DNA of 64,000 nt from Engraulis encrasicolus (lineage: Eukaryota; Chordata; Actinopteri; Clupeiformes; Engraulidae). The translations under genes were made by a program, and so were the position numbers. Positions 14,226 through 27,598 of this stretch are shown here, in pieces. Every line of letters starts with the position of its first letter. The stretch's first letter is position 1. The stretch spans positions 47,283,722 through 47,347,721 of the forward strand of contig NC_085861.1 in NCBI RefSeq assembly GCF_034702125.1. Reading direction: 5' to 3'. The notes beneath the pieces were generated by a model that searched no databases, was not told the origin of the DNA, and was given only the letters and a program-made list of their open reading frames with translations.

Positions 14226-14968
14226 GACAAAGTTACCAAAGGGTGATTCAGTCATTCACTCATTCAGTTAGTCAAAACGACTTTTGCAGAGGTCAGGAGA
14301 AAGTAGGACATTACCCTTGAGATAAATGAAGGAAACAGCAGCAATTAAATGAATGAATGAATGAATGAATGAATGAATGAATATTTATTATGGTCTCCAT
14401 TACCATCTTGTGAGGGAACGCAGCAATGAAAAATCGTTGGCAGTAAAGACCAAAGAGTGCTCTGCTCTACAGTCATACTTGTTGTACCGTCTTCCTTGTG
14501 TAAACAAGGGAAAGCTGCAATCATTGCTGACACAAGTTGCGCGCTCCTCATGACCTCACTGATTTAATCAGTCAACACTGTGTCTCCTAAATGACAACAA
14601 ACATCAATTTCTAGATGAGTCTGTTGAACAGTCTTGATAAATTCAATTTGATTAATTAAATCGAGGTATTGACTGAATTAGCTCCACTTTCCACTACGTT
14701 TTGATCCTTCGAGTATCTGTGTTGGGGGGGGGGGGGAGTGAAATGGTGACGGTTGAAAGGAAGCAGCTTCAATGACAATTGTGCGCTGTCTGCTTGACTT
14801 CTTCACAAAAATCCCCCCACAACTCTTTCATGCCAAAGTAATGACTCACTCTCTCCTGGTCTTTTGCAGTGACTACGAATGTAAAGTGCACACATGCTCA
14901 TGCACACTCACTCACATACACACGCATGCACGCGCGCATGCACGCGCGCATGCACGCGCGCATGCACG

Positions 14969-15078
<110 letters not shown>

Positions 15079-17486
15079 CCCCCACCCACCCATGCAGAGG
15101 AAGTGAAAAGTATTATCCCACCAAGGGGCTCAGCCTTTCCTCAATCTGAGTCATACTTTAAGAGAATTAGGGGGGATTAGTACCCGATCTGGCAACCCAA
15201 CACTCCACAGAGCAGGGCAGGGCAGAATAGATAACATCACCTCAAAACAATCCCCCAGCAGGAGGCCATTTCTCAACACCTCCTACATTATAAAATACTA
15301 GATAGATAGCCTTTACAGATAGCCTTTATTGTCGTTCTCGCCAGGGCAGTGCAGTTGCCACAGTCTTACGGGGGGTGGGGGGTGGGGTGTTGTCAATCAG
15401 TATTGGGGATCAAATATGGAAATTTGCAGCCTGTGTTAAAGTCTCCACCATATGGATACTTTATGATAAATCCCCATGTAATGCACAGGATGACTACTAT
15501 AGCATAAACCACACACACACACCGTCTTAAGATGATTCTGCACACGCGCACGCACGCACGCACGCACGCACGCACACACGCACTATTCTGCAGTCGTCCA
15601 TCATCTCTTCTATATCCAGCCAGCTGCCTGGTATCAGTGTGCGGCTAATAAGGCTGCGATCAGAGGAGCACAGCTAGCTCCCCATAGAGGATCTCCGGAG
15701 ATAATCCCCAAATTGCCTCAGCCCTTATGTACCATAACAACAGCCGAGACATCATCATCCACATCAACACAACAGCTTGAAGCATCAATGACTGACTACA
15801 GACTCTTCTGGTATTGTACATCCACAACTATGAGTGCGTAAAAAAATCATTAGGACAATATTGTATTTGGATGTCGTATCGTGACCACTATATCATGAAA
15901 TGTATTGTCTACAGGTTTTTGTCAAAACTCGGCCTAGCAAAAAGTCCACACATTGGCTCCTCTAAGGGAGTGAAACATATTACCAGTAGACAGCTTGTAG
16001 TTACAAATTAGCAGTGAAAGCCAGCATTGTATAGTAACTGCACTACTTTCTGATATTCTATTGATCTCAAGTATGATAAAAATCATGTACTGAACATATA
16101 CTGCACAAATTGAAATGTTGTGTATTGTATCATGATGCGCACTGCATCACAAGGATATTGGCAATTCGTAGCCCTATGGTATTAAAAGATGTATTACTTT
16201 TTTTGGACAAGGCAGTGTAGAAGAGACAGGAAATGAGTGGGGAGAGAGAGGCAGGGAAGGAACGGCAAATGACCCAGGCTGGAATCGAACCCGGGTCGCC
16301 GGTGTAGTAACCCAGTGCCCTACCGTTAGGCCACGGCCAGGCCAACACTTGTCACTTTATACAAAGCCAACATCTGTAATAATCAAGTAGGGACCAGGGG
16401 ATAGGTCAAAAAGATAGCCCACCAATAGTCACATCACATGCCTCTTGTTATTGAATTATAGAAAGTCATCATAGACCATCTCTGATAAACAAGCAAAGGG
16501 CAAGGGATAGGCTATGAGGTAACTAAAAAGGTTGCTTTGTTGTAAACAACAGCCAGCACATTAAGGGACAACCAAAGGCTGAACTCTCTGTGCCCCCTCA
16601 GACACTCTCATCTACGTCTTTCTGGTGAGATGTGCACGTCAGCCCATGTAATTGCACCTACTTTGATTGATTCAATCTGAAAAGGCAGTTTCATCTCAAC
16701 TCTCTCACACACAATCAGATATGTTCCCTGCCATAATCTTCCCTACAATCCTAAGAGATACTCTGTGATCTTCCAAGACACAGAGATTACTATCCAAGTG
16801 GACAAGAAGAACTGTACACAAAGCACACTGCACAAACCCACACAGGCACATGTGCATACACATGCATGTGTGCACGCACGCGCAAACACACACACATACA
16901 CACGCTTATGCGCACACACCCACACGCACGAGCGCACACACACACACACACACACACGCACGCACACACCCACACGCACGAGCGCACCCACACACACACA
17001 CACACACACAAACCCTGGCCTCCAAAGCCCTCTCACTCATCACCTCAGCGTCACTCTTCCCTCAGGCATGTGGTGAGTGGCGTTTTGGCCGTGTCTGCCT
17101 ATGCACTCCCCCCCTCTTTCTCTGTCTGTCTGTCTCTGCTTCCTGATATCTTTTTGCGGATGGCACTTACTTCCTATGAAAGGACAACCACTAAAAGCCG
17201 TAAACTCAACAGCAACAAAGCAGGGACGCAAGGGGGGAGGTGCGGGGAAGTAAAACAAATGAGGTGCGTAAAAGTGCAGGAAACAAAACCAGTGCTTTGA
17301 GGCTAGTGACAACTAGAATATCATCAGCAGACACAGTTTTGCTTGCCATATTTCCTTTCATACATCTCTGAGAGCAGCCTCTCTCCCTCGCTCTTCTTCT
17401 CTCTGCTCCCATCTGCTCCGTTTTCGGTCCTCGTTTATTATTTCTTGTGGTTATTCTATAACAATAGGAGAATTCTGATGACCTAC

Positions 17487-17513
17487 CGTCTGAGGCACAC
17501 GATCGTTCTCCAT
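17487..17513 (-). CDS. slc4a7: Candidate first coding exon of slc4a7
   Basis: On the minus strand an ATG at 17513-17511 opens nine codons reading MENDRVPQT, followed directly by a GTAGGT donor at 17486-17481. The exon ends in phase 0, which is what the exon at 5833-5914 needs, and the joined product would read MENDRVPQT-GNDEEAVVDQ. Known NBCn1 isoforms begin with a short exon of about this length just before the DEEAVVD stretch, so position and phase agree with the family, though these nine residues are not themselves recognisably conserved. The start context is mediocre (C at -3, G at +4). No TATA box is evident. Upstream lie short GT runs and, at 17830-17930, a purine-rich tract. The implied intron is 11.6 kb. 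Chance occurrence of a short ATG-to-donor frame cannot be excluded. Confidence 0.45.
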
Positions 17514-18379
17514 AAGTAGTGGCTGGAGGTTGAAAAAAAAGGTAAAAATGTCCTCAACTTTGTGTTGAATTCCTTATAACCCGACTGCTGTTGCTGGGTG
17601 TTGGACCACTCTCCGCAGTCTTCTGACACAGTATGTAGTAAGCGTACCAGCATATATGTGATTGAGTCCCTTTGTGTGTGTGTGTGTGCTTGTGTCTTTA
17701 TGTGTGTGTGTGTGTGTGTGCCTTCCAGAGTACACTGCGTTCAAGCCTGCTTACTCTGCTCAGCCAATTGTGATTAGTGCGACCACTCCACTAGATTAAC
17801 TCCTCCTCAGAAACACACAGACAATCCATCGAGCGAAGAAAAACGAGTGAGAAAAAAGAAAGAGGAGGGGGAGGAGGAGGAGGGAAAGAAAGGAGGGAGA
17901 GAAAGGAGGAGAGAAGAGGGGAGGTGAAGGTTAGAAAGCTACAGTCTATGTTGACCAATACAGGATTTTTTTTCTTGTCTAACCATTAAGAGTGTGGGTT
18001 TTTGAACATTCTATAAAAGAATGCGTAACAATGCAAGATTCTAAAATTCCAAATTGTATTGAATGGCGCCCAGAATTCTATAGAACTTTCACTGCCCGAA
18101 CATTCCCGTCACACCGTTGTGATGGTACACTCTTAAAGGTTTTAATTAGAATAAAAGACAGCTCAGGCCCTTTAACTGCCCTTTCATACTGAGACAAAAA
18201 AGGAAGCAGAAGCAGCAACTAGTTCAACAGAACAAATGACCATCAGCCAATCACATGGAAAAACCTCAGTTCACCTTCCATCATCATCAGCAGATACGAT
18301 CTTGTCATCTCCCCCTTTTGACATGATCATAAGAACTTTCAAAGCACAAGCTTGTCAACCATTCGGATGGCTGTACATC

Positions 18380-18476
<97 letters not shown>

Positions 18477-18846
18477 AGCCCAAGTTTAAAAAAAAACCTC
18501 ATGTCACTTTTTCTCCCAGAATTTCAGCCTTTTGAAAAGCTTCAAGTTCATCAAACTAAACCAGAGAAATAGCTTATAAACATCTAATACGTTTAGAAAC
18601 AATACACAATACAGTAGATTGATATGATCATAATATTTACAAGCCAGTTACACAAAAGAGCGTTGCTAAAATCTGTGAACTTCACAGTCTGAAAGAGGCG
18701 AGACTTCAGGTTCAGCCCACATTTCCTTCCTGCTTGATAAATCAAACTTTTGGAAAGAAAAAAAATAAAACTCTCGTCTGGCTCTCTTGACTCAACAAAT
18801 GAGGCCATAACAAAACAGTAGCGTATGGCATGCCAAGCAACCTTAA

Positions 18847-19293
18847 AGGTGCACTGTGTAATAATTTCAGTAGTTGATTTCAAGAATTTATGCGGTCTTT
18901 GGTTTTCGTAAACGCACACAGTGTGAGGTGCGCATGGCGGCCAATTGTAAACTTAATGAATTTATGCTGCCCATTCACAAATGTTACCCTTTTCAGGAAT
19001 ACTTACCATCATCATCAAACTCGAAGTATTCATTATGACTGGGGAAAAAGGCCATTTTCATACATGCAAAGGAGGATCCTCTCCATTGTTCGCCATTTTG
19101 AATTTCTAGAAATACTGGTAGATATGTTCAGCTGCAAAACTTACTGTACTTTGGTCATACCAGTAAATATATTTGTTCATGATTTAGTAAACATTCATGA
19201 AAAGATGAAATTTGGCAGTAGGGAGCACGGTTTCAATGAGCAGCATAGTTGCAATACCTACTCTTGCTGTCATCCTACACAGTGCACCTTTAA
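18847..19293. mobile_element. GGTGCACTGTGTA-ended nonautonomous element
   Basis: It has inverted termini AGGTGCACTGTGTA and TACACAGTGCACCT, each bordered by TTAA. The core shares GCTGCCCATT and AGTATTCATTATGACTGG with the partial copy at 100-362. TTAA borders would fit a piggyBac-type target, but because the border continues the palindrome the true duplication is ambiguous. Confidence 0.7.
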
Positions 19294-19629
19294 AATTCAA
19301 TAAAACAATCAATGAAGTGTTGTTTGAGGTCTTTCATTGTTGTCCATTCATGTGTATTGCTGCCTGTGATGTCCTAACAACCCGCAGAACAGTTGTTAGT
19401 CAAGGTGGGGGGAGCGTGGGGGGGTTAGCCATTAGCAGACACATGTAGTAGTGAGTAGTGATCATCATTGGAAAGGCTAACTCCCCCCAAAATAAAGCTT
19501 ACCGGTACATGATTTTTGTAAAGCAACTACAATTATCTTTTCCGGGGATCTAGTCATGGTGGGAGGTGTGGGTTACCGAGGTGTCATGGTAACTGAAAAG
19601 AGGTGAGGGCAACCTTGTAAACCACACTA

Positions 19630-20959
19630 GCCTTGGTCTCATTGCAGGGCCAGCCCCGGGCTGGCCCGGACAAAAGGGGGCTGACGGTGATCTCATCAAA
19701 AGGGGGCTAGGTGCTAAAGATGGCCGCCGGGCCAGGTTGTGGGGCTAAGGGCCGATTTCCCTGGCCCGTCGAATTCGATGGGCCAGCAAGCACCGCCGAG
19801 GCTCGGAGGCGGGGTCAACCTCTGTGTAAAAATGTGGCTGCATGGGGGACTTATCGCTAAATTCTGGGCAAATTATGGTTAAGCATTAGTTTGGGGTGTT
19901 TGGCTTTCTTATGGCATAATTTCATAGGATGCAACCTTGGCACTTCTGTTTGTGTTTTTAAAGTTATTTAGTCAACATAACTTTTTTGTTGTTATCGGAT
20001 CATGGGCACCACTACACTTAAACTTGGGATGTCATAGCTAAGTCATGTCGGCTTTTTTTCTGCTTTTAGCCGCCAACTCTTGTGCCATTATCGTGATTTG
20101 GCATGCTTTCCACTGGACACCAATAAAAAGTGTCTCACAAATACTCACACATGACATTTATGTCGGCTTATTTAGCTTTTGCGCTATTATCGCCGAAGGT
20201 CTGGTAGGCTATATCGCACGTTTCAGACTGATCGCCAAACACAGTTTGAAATTTACACAAGGGCTTTAATGTCAAATGGATGGAAATAACATGAATGAAT
20301 AGACAGGTGGCACGCCGCAACGAGGGGGTGTGTCGCTATGTCCGGGGCTATGATATAATTTTCTATAGCAACTGATGAAGGTGCTATGTCTCAGGGATTT
20401 GGTCTCCTTTCACATGGTAACTTATTCAATTACCTGCACATTCATGTCTCGCTATGTCCGGGGCTCATGCTTCTGTGCGTGCGCGATTGGGGGGATTAAC
20501 TGGGCATGTTCGCACGTCTCCTTCTGTTCACTCTCAGTTGTCGAGCTGCTCGTATTTTCATGCGTCTTTGTCTTCTTAACATGCGCTGCGTCCCATACAG
20601 CTTCTGAATCGACAACTTTGCCATGTAATAAAACTGTTCTTGAAAGGCAAGCCATTTTCTTTGCAGTTCTTGTCGTCTTTGTCAGTAGGCTACGAGCCAA
20701 ACGGCGACCTGCTCCAGCAGAGTTTGCTCCATTTTATTCTCCTCCTTTGTCGTTCTGTTGTTGTCCTTCTGTGATTTGGGGCGAAAGTGGGCTGTGCCCG
20801 ACTGACGTTTCACAAACAAGGCGTGTACCTGAATGTGCCTGGGGTCGGCTATGAGTCCGATCAGGCAAAAAATGGCCCGGGCCGGCAGCTCCGAGCCGGC
20901 CACTCTCCTGAGCCCCGGGCGGCCCCGGGCCGCTGAAGCGCGGCTAATGAGACCAAGGC
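19630..20959. mobile_element. 1.33-kb TA-flanked inverted-repeat element
   Basis: The termini GCCTTGGTCTCATT and AATGAGACCAAGGC are perfect inverses flanked by TA. Both ends also have GC-rich CCCGGGC-type hairpins (about 19650-19800 and 20875-20935). An uninterrupted 159-codon plus-strand frame at 20375-20854 shows no recognisable domain. The TA duplication suggests a Tc1/mariner-type or similar mover. Confidence 0.75.
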
Positions 20960-21314
20960 TAATGTGAACACCTGCCTCTCCTTGAGCACATTGCAGGGCC
21001 AATGTCACTCAGCCCCCTAAACCTGTGTATCATTTGTGTCATGTGTGGCTGCAAAGTAAGGGAGGTTATCAAAAGAGTTCAGTTGTGAATAACTAGACAT
21101 CTTCGAACATAGGAGAAAAAAAAACGTTCATTCTGTAACCAAGGAGCTTCATCTGATTTCGTTTCTATACTGTATATGAGAGAGATGTTTAATGGTTTGT
21201 CTTAAACATGCTCATTTGCAAATCAGAATTTTCAGCCCACTTGGATTGAGGCCATGCTGGCCCGAAAGTGACCTAAGTCATTTAACCGCTTTGAGCGCAG
21301 CAGGTAATATAAAC

Positions 21315-21911
21315 TAAGGGTCGACCGATATATCGGCCGGCCGATATATCGGGCCGATATTAGCGTTGTTCAGGTGTATCGGCATCGGCCGATACACATG
21401 GCCGATACGGCCGATACGCACCCAGCGTCATTTACAAGAGTCTTTCATGCAGATTATGCACAATTTTGTTTATTTTTTTATTATTATTTTTTTTTTACAC
21501 AACTAAAGACTATTAAGAGTCTGTCATGCACATTTTTGTTTATTTATTGTTATTACTATTATTTTACATTTTTTTGTTACTTGTTCTTAACGTCAGTTCA
21601 GTCACTTGAAATATTTATTATTTTATGTTATTCAGGTTTTATAAAAGCACCAAGACACTTTATTTTTGTATTACTTGGTTGTTCATTGTTCATTGTTTTT
21701 TACTTAAAGTTCTACCTCAATTTGATTATGTTAAATAAATGGCTATTTATTTTTAACTTGAGACCTGGAATATTTGTCATTTTTTAAACTTTTTTTTTAA
21801 CCCATATCGGTATCGGAAATCGGGTATCGGAAATCGGGTATCGGCCATGGGCCATGGGGAAAAAATCGGTATCGCATCGGCCATCAAAAAACCCGTATCG
21901 GTCGACCCCTA
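21315..21911. mobile_element. Nonautonomous element with 8-bp duplication and repeated CCGATA words
   Basis: The element is 597 bp. It begins TAAGGGTCGACCGATATATC and ends ATCGGTCGACCCCTA, with an exact duplication ATATAAAC at 21307-21314 and 21912-21919. The ends are rich in GGCCGATAT and TATCGG words; the centre is T-rich. The 8-bp duplication favours the hAT superfamily, though the termini are not the usual CAGNG. Confidence 0.88.
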
Positions 21912-22778
21912 ATATAAACCCAAACAAACACACCCAGCTTATAGTCTCACTGCCTAACCACGTGTGATGGCGGTGGTGGCAATGACCTGCAGAACAGTGA
22001 GATGTGCTCAACCTTCAAAATTGCTCAAAATTCACTCGGCCAATACATAGCACAGCAGCGCACACACTCAATAAAGTGAAGCGAGTGAAGTGAATGAGGC
22101 GAATGGCCATGGACTGAGAGTTGCCAATGGCTTGAATGACACCACGACTATTCACATACTCTTCACATACTCTACACATACTCTTCACATACAGGAAGTC
22201 AGACTATACAGTACATCCAGTTCGCTCAACAGGTGTTGGAGCACTTTCAGTTCCTGTAATATAGACACAGAAAAATAGGCCTGTGTCGTGCATATAGTGT
22301 AACTTCTAATAGTCTAACCGTCAAAATAACAGTATGGATCTCAGTTAAGCGTTACTTTCATTGGCGTTTCTTGGTGTTCCGTTTCTGCCAGACACACAGA
22401 GGTGACACCCTCAGACAGTTACCAAAATGGTACTTTTCCATCCTCACACCGACCTGGTTAACACGTTTTAAAATCTGCGTTGGGCGCAAGGCCACAGCTC
22501 TGCTGCGCAAAAAAAATCCAAGCGCCGCACTGTAACTGATCACCACGCCACGCTGTGAAACACTTGACAAAGGTGGCATTTCCCCACATGCTGTTTGGGG
22601 TGCACATGCACACACATCCTGCGCATCTCTGATAAGCAGACGTTTGGCGGAGAGGGTGACAATGCAGGCAGGTAGACACACAATGCTGAACATGTGCTGC
22701 GCACACCTTTAGGACACATGGCGCCCAAAAGGTAGGTGCAAGTGCCACTGCGACTTGGCAGTCGATGTGCAATTTCAA

Positions 22779-22960
<182 letters not shown>

Positions 22961-23886
22961 GCCCTTTACGGCAGACTTTGGTAAAACAAGGAAACACAAG
23001 GCAGATGTCTACGGCTCCTGTTTTTAAAGGCAGTCCTCTTTTAGAGAGTTTCAGTTTGAGCACAGCGCATTATACCGCAGCATTAGGAGCTGTGGGAGGA
23101 GCAGAGGCCATGTAGTAGGCCACATTGACACTCTTCTTCCAAGACTCCAGCTTGGACTTGGCTCATAGAATGATTTATTCTGAAACAGGGACTGGTGAAA
23201 GAAGGGAAGCTACATTGCATTGAGTTATTTTAAAAAATGAAAGAAAAACACTTGTGCTCATTTCCACCTGTAGCCAAGTTATGTCAACATAGTCCCAAGC
23301 TTTCCCTTACCTCAAATCAGATCAGGTGAAGCCTATTGGCAGAAATAAAAAAAACTCTTGAAGCTCCAAAGTAAAGTCCTCAGACATGATAACTTGGAGA
23401 CAAACAGCAAATGGGGAAACCTGAATCCAGACAGCATTCAGATACACAAATATGCAGATAATCGACACAATACACTTTGTCTAGACTGATGGCTAAATTC
23501 TCAGACTATGGCTGAAAGAATAGATCTGTTTTTGAAGAGAGAAACCAACACGCTCCAGGGATAACTGGTGTAGGAATGGCTCAATAGTTACAGCACAGGC
23601 CTTTACATCAGAGGGTTGCAGGTTCAGATCCCATCCTTACCAGCACCCATGGCTTAAGTGCCCTTGAGCAAGAAACTTAACCCCACATTGCTCCAGGGAC
23701 TGTAACCAATACGCTATACCTAAATAGCTGTAAGTCACTTTGGATAATAAAAGTGTCAGCTGAGTGTAATGTAACTTTGGAGGTGCAGGTAGCGGGACGC
23801 ATAGGCCTAGTTGCTCAAAGAAGAAAGCTACCGCACATTCTTTGCGGATATCGATCATCTTCTTGTATCTATCTAAAACTTTAAAA

Positions 23887-24665
23887 GGGTGGTTGACATG
23901 ACGCCTTAACATTGGTTAAAAACCTACAAAACTGTTATTTTTCCTCTTAAAAACAAATGTCAATGAAAGAAGATGTGGTACATTATGTTTCATATTAGTC
24001 TTAGATGATAAGAAACATTTTTGTTAAGATTTATGTAAAGGTTTATATGTCAAACATCCTGCGGTGTGACTGTAACATTAATGAAACCTGGAATATAATA
24101 TATATAAATTAATCAACAACATTTTGAATAATGTATGAAGCATTTGGCATGTTAGCATGAATATTAACTTCTATTAAGATATGTGAATATGAAAAAAAAA
24201 CTCAAGACAGTAATATTAACTACAAGTTCAATTTCGTAACACAAATTGCGTCCTGTGGGGTGACCAGGAGATTTATTTGTCACTTTCACACAATTACTAC
24301 AAGTAATACAGTGAAACCATGCAGTGAAATCAACAATGCATAGGCGTGTGTGGGTGGGGGTGGGGGTGCGGACCGTGGGTAGTAGTGTGTGTGGGGTGGG
24401 GGTTAAAGGAACAATAGTACAAAGAGCATGGGGAATATGTTTGTGCAGAATATTAATAATTGTATTGTATCTTACAGAAATGTCACACCAAGGATGTCAC
24501 ACCGCAGGGCACATTTTCCCAAAAATGGCAAAAATTAGGCGAAATTCCACGGACCACTAAGAGCTTTATTTTTTTCTATTTTCTTCAAATTTTTTCCATC
24601 ATTTTTTTCAGGAATTGGAAAAACGTTTCTTTTTTTTGCGTTACGCCCTTAAACGTCAACCACCC
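23887..24665. mobile_element. Inverted-repeat element, GGGTGGTTGAC termini
   Basis: It begins GGGTGGTTGACATGACGCC and ends GTCAACCACCC after TTACGCCCTTAAAC, with GGTGTGAC/GTCACACC words repeated inside. No frame was seen. Target duplication is unclear because the flanks are A-rich. Confidence 0.5.
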
Positions 24666-25236
24666 AAAAACAAGTATGATGGTATAGATCTACCATTAGT
24701 TCTATGTGTTTGAGCTAAACTGACTGCTGAAGAAGGTAAGCATGGATGCATGTACACGACAAGGCAGAAGTGACTACTCAGTTATCCATTTATACGGAGA
24801 GAATGGGCTTGGGGATGATGAGTCAAGATCCATGACAAAGCTGACCAGAGTGGGCTTTCCTTGTGATTCATGGCCGGGTGTTCCCACAGCCATTTCCCCT
24901 ATGGTGCACCAGGAACACCTGGGGTGGGTTCTCTAACCAGTGGCTTCTGGAATGAGCCAAATGAAAGAGTCATGTCCTGTGACACAACATCAGTTCTGTC
25001 AGTGGTCAAGTGTGTGTGGTGTGTGTGTGTGTGGTGTGTATGTGTATATGTGACTCAGTGATTTATTTTGTGTTTCTGAGTGTGTGAGGGACTAAATTGG
25101 GGTGCACGCGTCTGTGTGTGTGCCTGCGCGTAATGCAATGTTTTCCAGCACCACAGAATGAAAAGCAAGCATCAATTGATTCCCACATGTTTCCTGCCAG
25201 TGTGGTTCTTTCCCTCTCGCTCACACACATACCTAT

Positions 25237-25308
<72 letters not shown>

Positions 25309-26700
25309 GCACACAGTCAAGTATTAAATTACATTTAGCTGACACTTATATCTGTTATTACAGGGTGTTATAGGGTATAGTTCCTGTTGCAAGGTGGGAT
25401 TAGGTGCTTAGGTGCTCAAGGACATTTCAGTTATTACCCGATACAAACTTGAAATGGGGGTCAATGGGGGTACACACATTCACAGCTGCCTAACTGCTGG
25501 GGACTTGCGGGGCTCAGGCATGCTTGTGACAACGAGTGGCTAACCGGGCGGTCACCAGCGGGACGTCACGTATGCAACGGGACCCAAAGAGCTGCTGATG
25601 CTCCCGTCCCTGTCCACTGTCCCCTGTCCAGTTCCCAGCCCTGCGCAGAACAATGACACGCTTCCTGCTATCTAATCTTCTGTCCTGAAAAGCCGGGCAG
25701 GGGTCCACAGCGGGTGGAGGAGTGGGGAGCGCGGGGCGACGGTGACGCCACAGGGCTCGCTCAGCAAAGTACACCAGACCAGACCCCACTCAGCAAAAGT
25801 GCACTCACGTCTGTCCTGTCTGACCTACTTTACCGTAGGATTCACCAGATCTGTTCTGTTCATCTAGTCGGGCACCCCACACACAGCACGAGCTCTGCAT
25901 TGACTCATTGTAGACACCATCAGGGCTCTAAATTAACACCATCCAAATGCTGGTGAAATTTGACCATGGCTGGTAGAAAAGACCAACTTACTAGGTACTT
26001 TGACCCATTAGGGAGCGTGTATTTGGCTAGCAAGATTGATATCTTAATTTAGGGCAGTCATGGGTGAGTGGTTAGGGCGTCAGACTTGCATCCAAGAGGT
26101 TGCCGGTTCGACTCCCGACCCGCCAGGTTGGTGGGGGGAGTAATCAACCAGTGCTCTCCCCCATCCTCCTCCATGACTGAGGTACCCTGAGCATGGTACC
26201 ATCCCACCGCATTGCTCCCCATGGGGCGCCACTGAGGGCTGCCCCCTTGCACGGGTGAGGCATAAATGCAATTTCGTTGTGTGCAGTGTTCACTTGTGTG
26301 CTGTGGAGTGCTGTGTCACAATGACAATGGGAGTTGGAGTTTCCCAATGGGCTTTCACTTTCTTTCACTTTAATATCTATTAGCCATTTTGGCCCGTGAT
26401 GAAAAAAGTTAATTTAGAGCCCTGGACACCATCCTCAGGACAACTTTGCACCGTGCTTTCAGTTTGCCATGTTACATCATTTCATGTACTGGGGGGGGGC
26501 GATTTGAAAATGAAAGTCCCACTTTGTTACTGTGTGTGTGAGCAGTGCAAGCCACAGCAGAAAACAAAATCCCACTTATGCAGAACCTGGTGCAAAGGGG
26601 GCAGCCTAACCAGCATCCCAGGGGAGAAGAGAAGAGCATGGGGATGGTACGACTTTATCAGGGTGTCTCAGTAAGTCCAGGTGGGGGAGACTTCTTATCT

Positions 26701-26961
26701 AGGGCTGTAACGACACACCCAACTCACGATTCGGTTCGCATCATGATTTTTGACCTACGGTTCGATAAACCCCACGATTTCTGAAATGTATCTCATTTGA
26801 AGCTTGGCACTATCACATTATAGCATATGGTTGTTTTCTGGAATGAAGGATAACAAAACTTTGAAAGGGCGTATCACGATACTGCCTCTTTACATCACGA
26901 TACAGTATCGTGACTCTGAGTATCACGATTTCTCGGTTCGATCCAATATTTTTACAGCCTT
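26701..26961. mobile_element. Short nonautonomous element, AGGGCTGTAA termini
   Basis: It begins AGGGCTGTAACGACACACCC and ends TTTTTACAGCCT, with GATTCGGTTCG and CTCGGTTCGAT near each end. This is a common teleost hAT-like pattern. No exact target duplication was visible. Confidence 0.45.
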
Positions 26962-27479
26962 ATTCCCGTCACTCCCTGGCCCCCACCCAGCTGTGTCAGT
27001 AATCAAACCAGCAATCCACTACTTAAACACATTTCAACACTTTTTTGTTATTTATTCTTGCTTAAATTTCATATTTGGTGTCTGGTCAAATACATTTTAA
27101 TACTACTATTTGTTCATTTTAGGCCTGATATTTGTTATGTTATGAACTGGCAAAGTACCCTTCAACATTGACTTGAGTTTAACACACTGACTGCTACAGG
27201 TAGTGTTTGTAATGATCAAATGTATTCAAATGATGGAACATTTGGAATTGAAAAAGGCTTAGAATGAGAAAATAACATGGCCCTTCTTATTCCAGCATGA
27301 CAGCAACCGTGTAGACTGGACCAGTCAGGATTATCACTCACTCACTCACTCACTCTCTCTTGATCTCTCTCGGTAGGCTGGAACAGATGTGTAGAAAGAG
27401 CACACTGGAAATATGGCCTTGAACCACAAAAGGAAGCAGACAGACAAAAGACAATAAGACTGGCTGAGAATGAGAAGCC

Positions 27480-27598
<119 letters not shown>
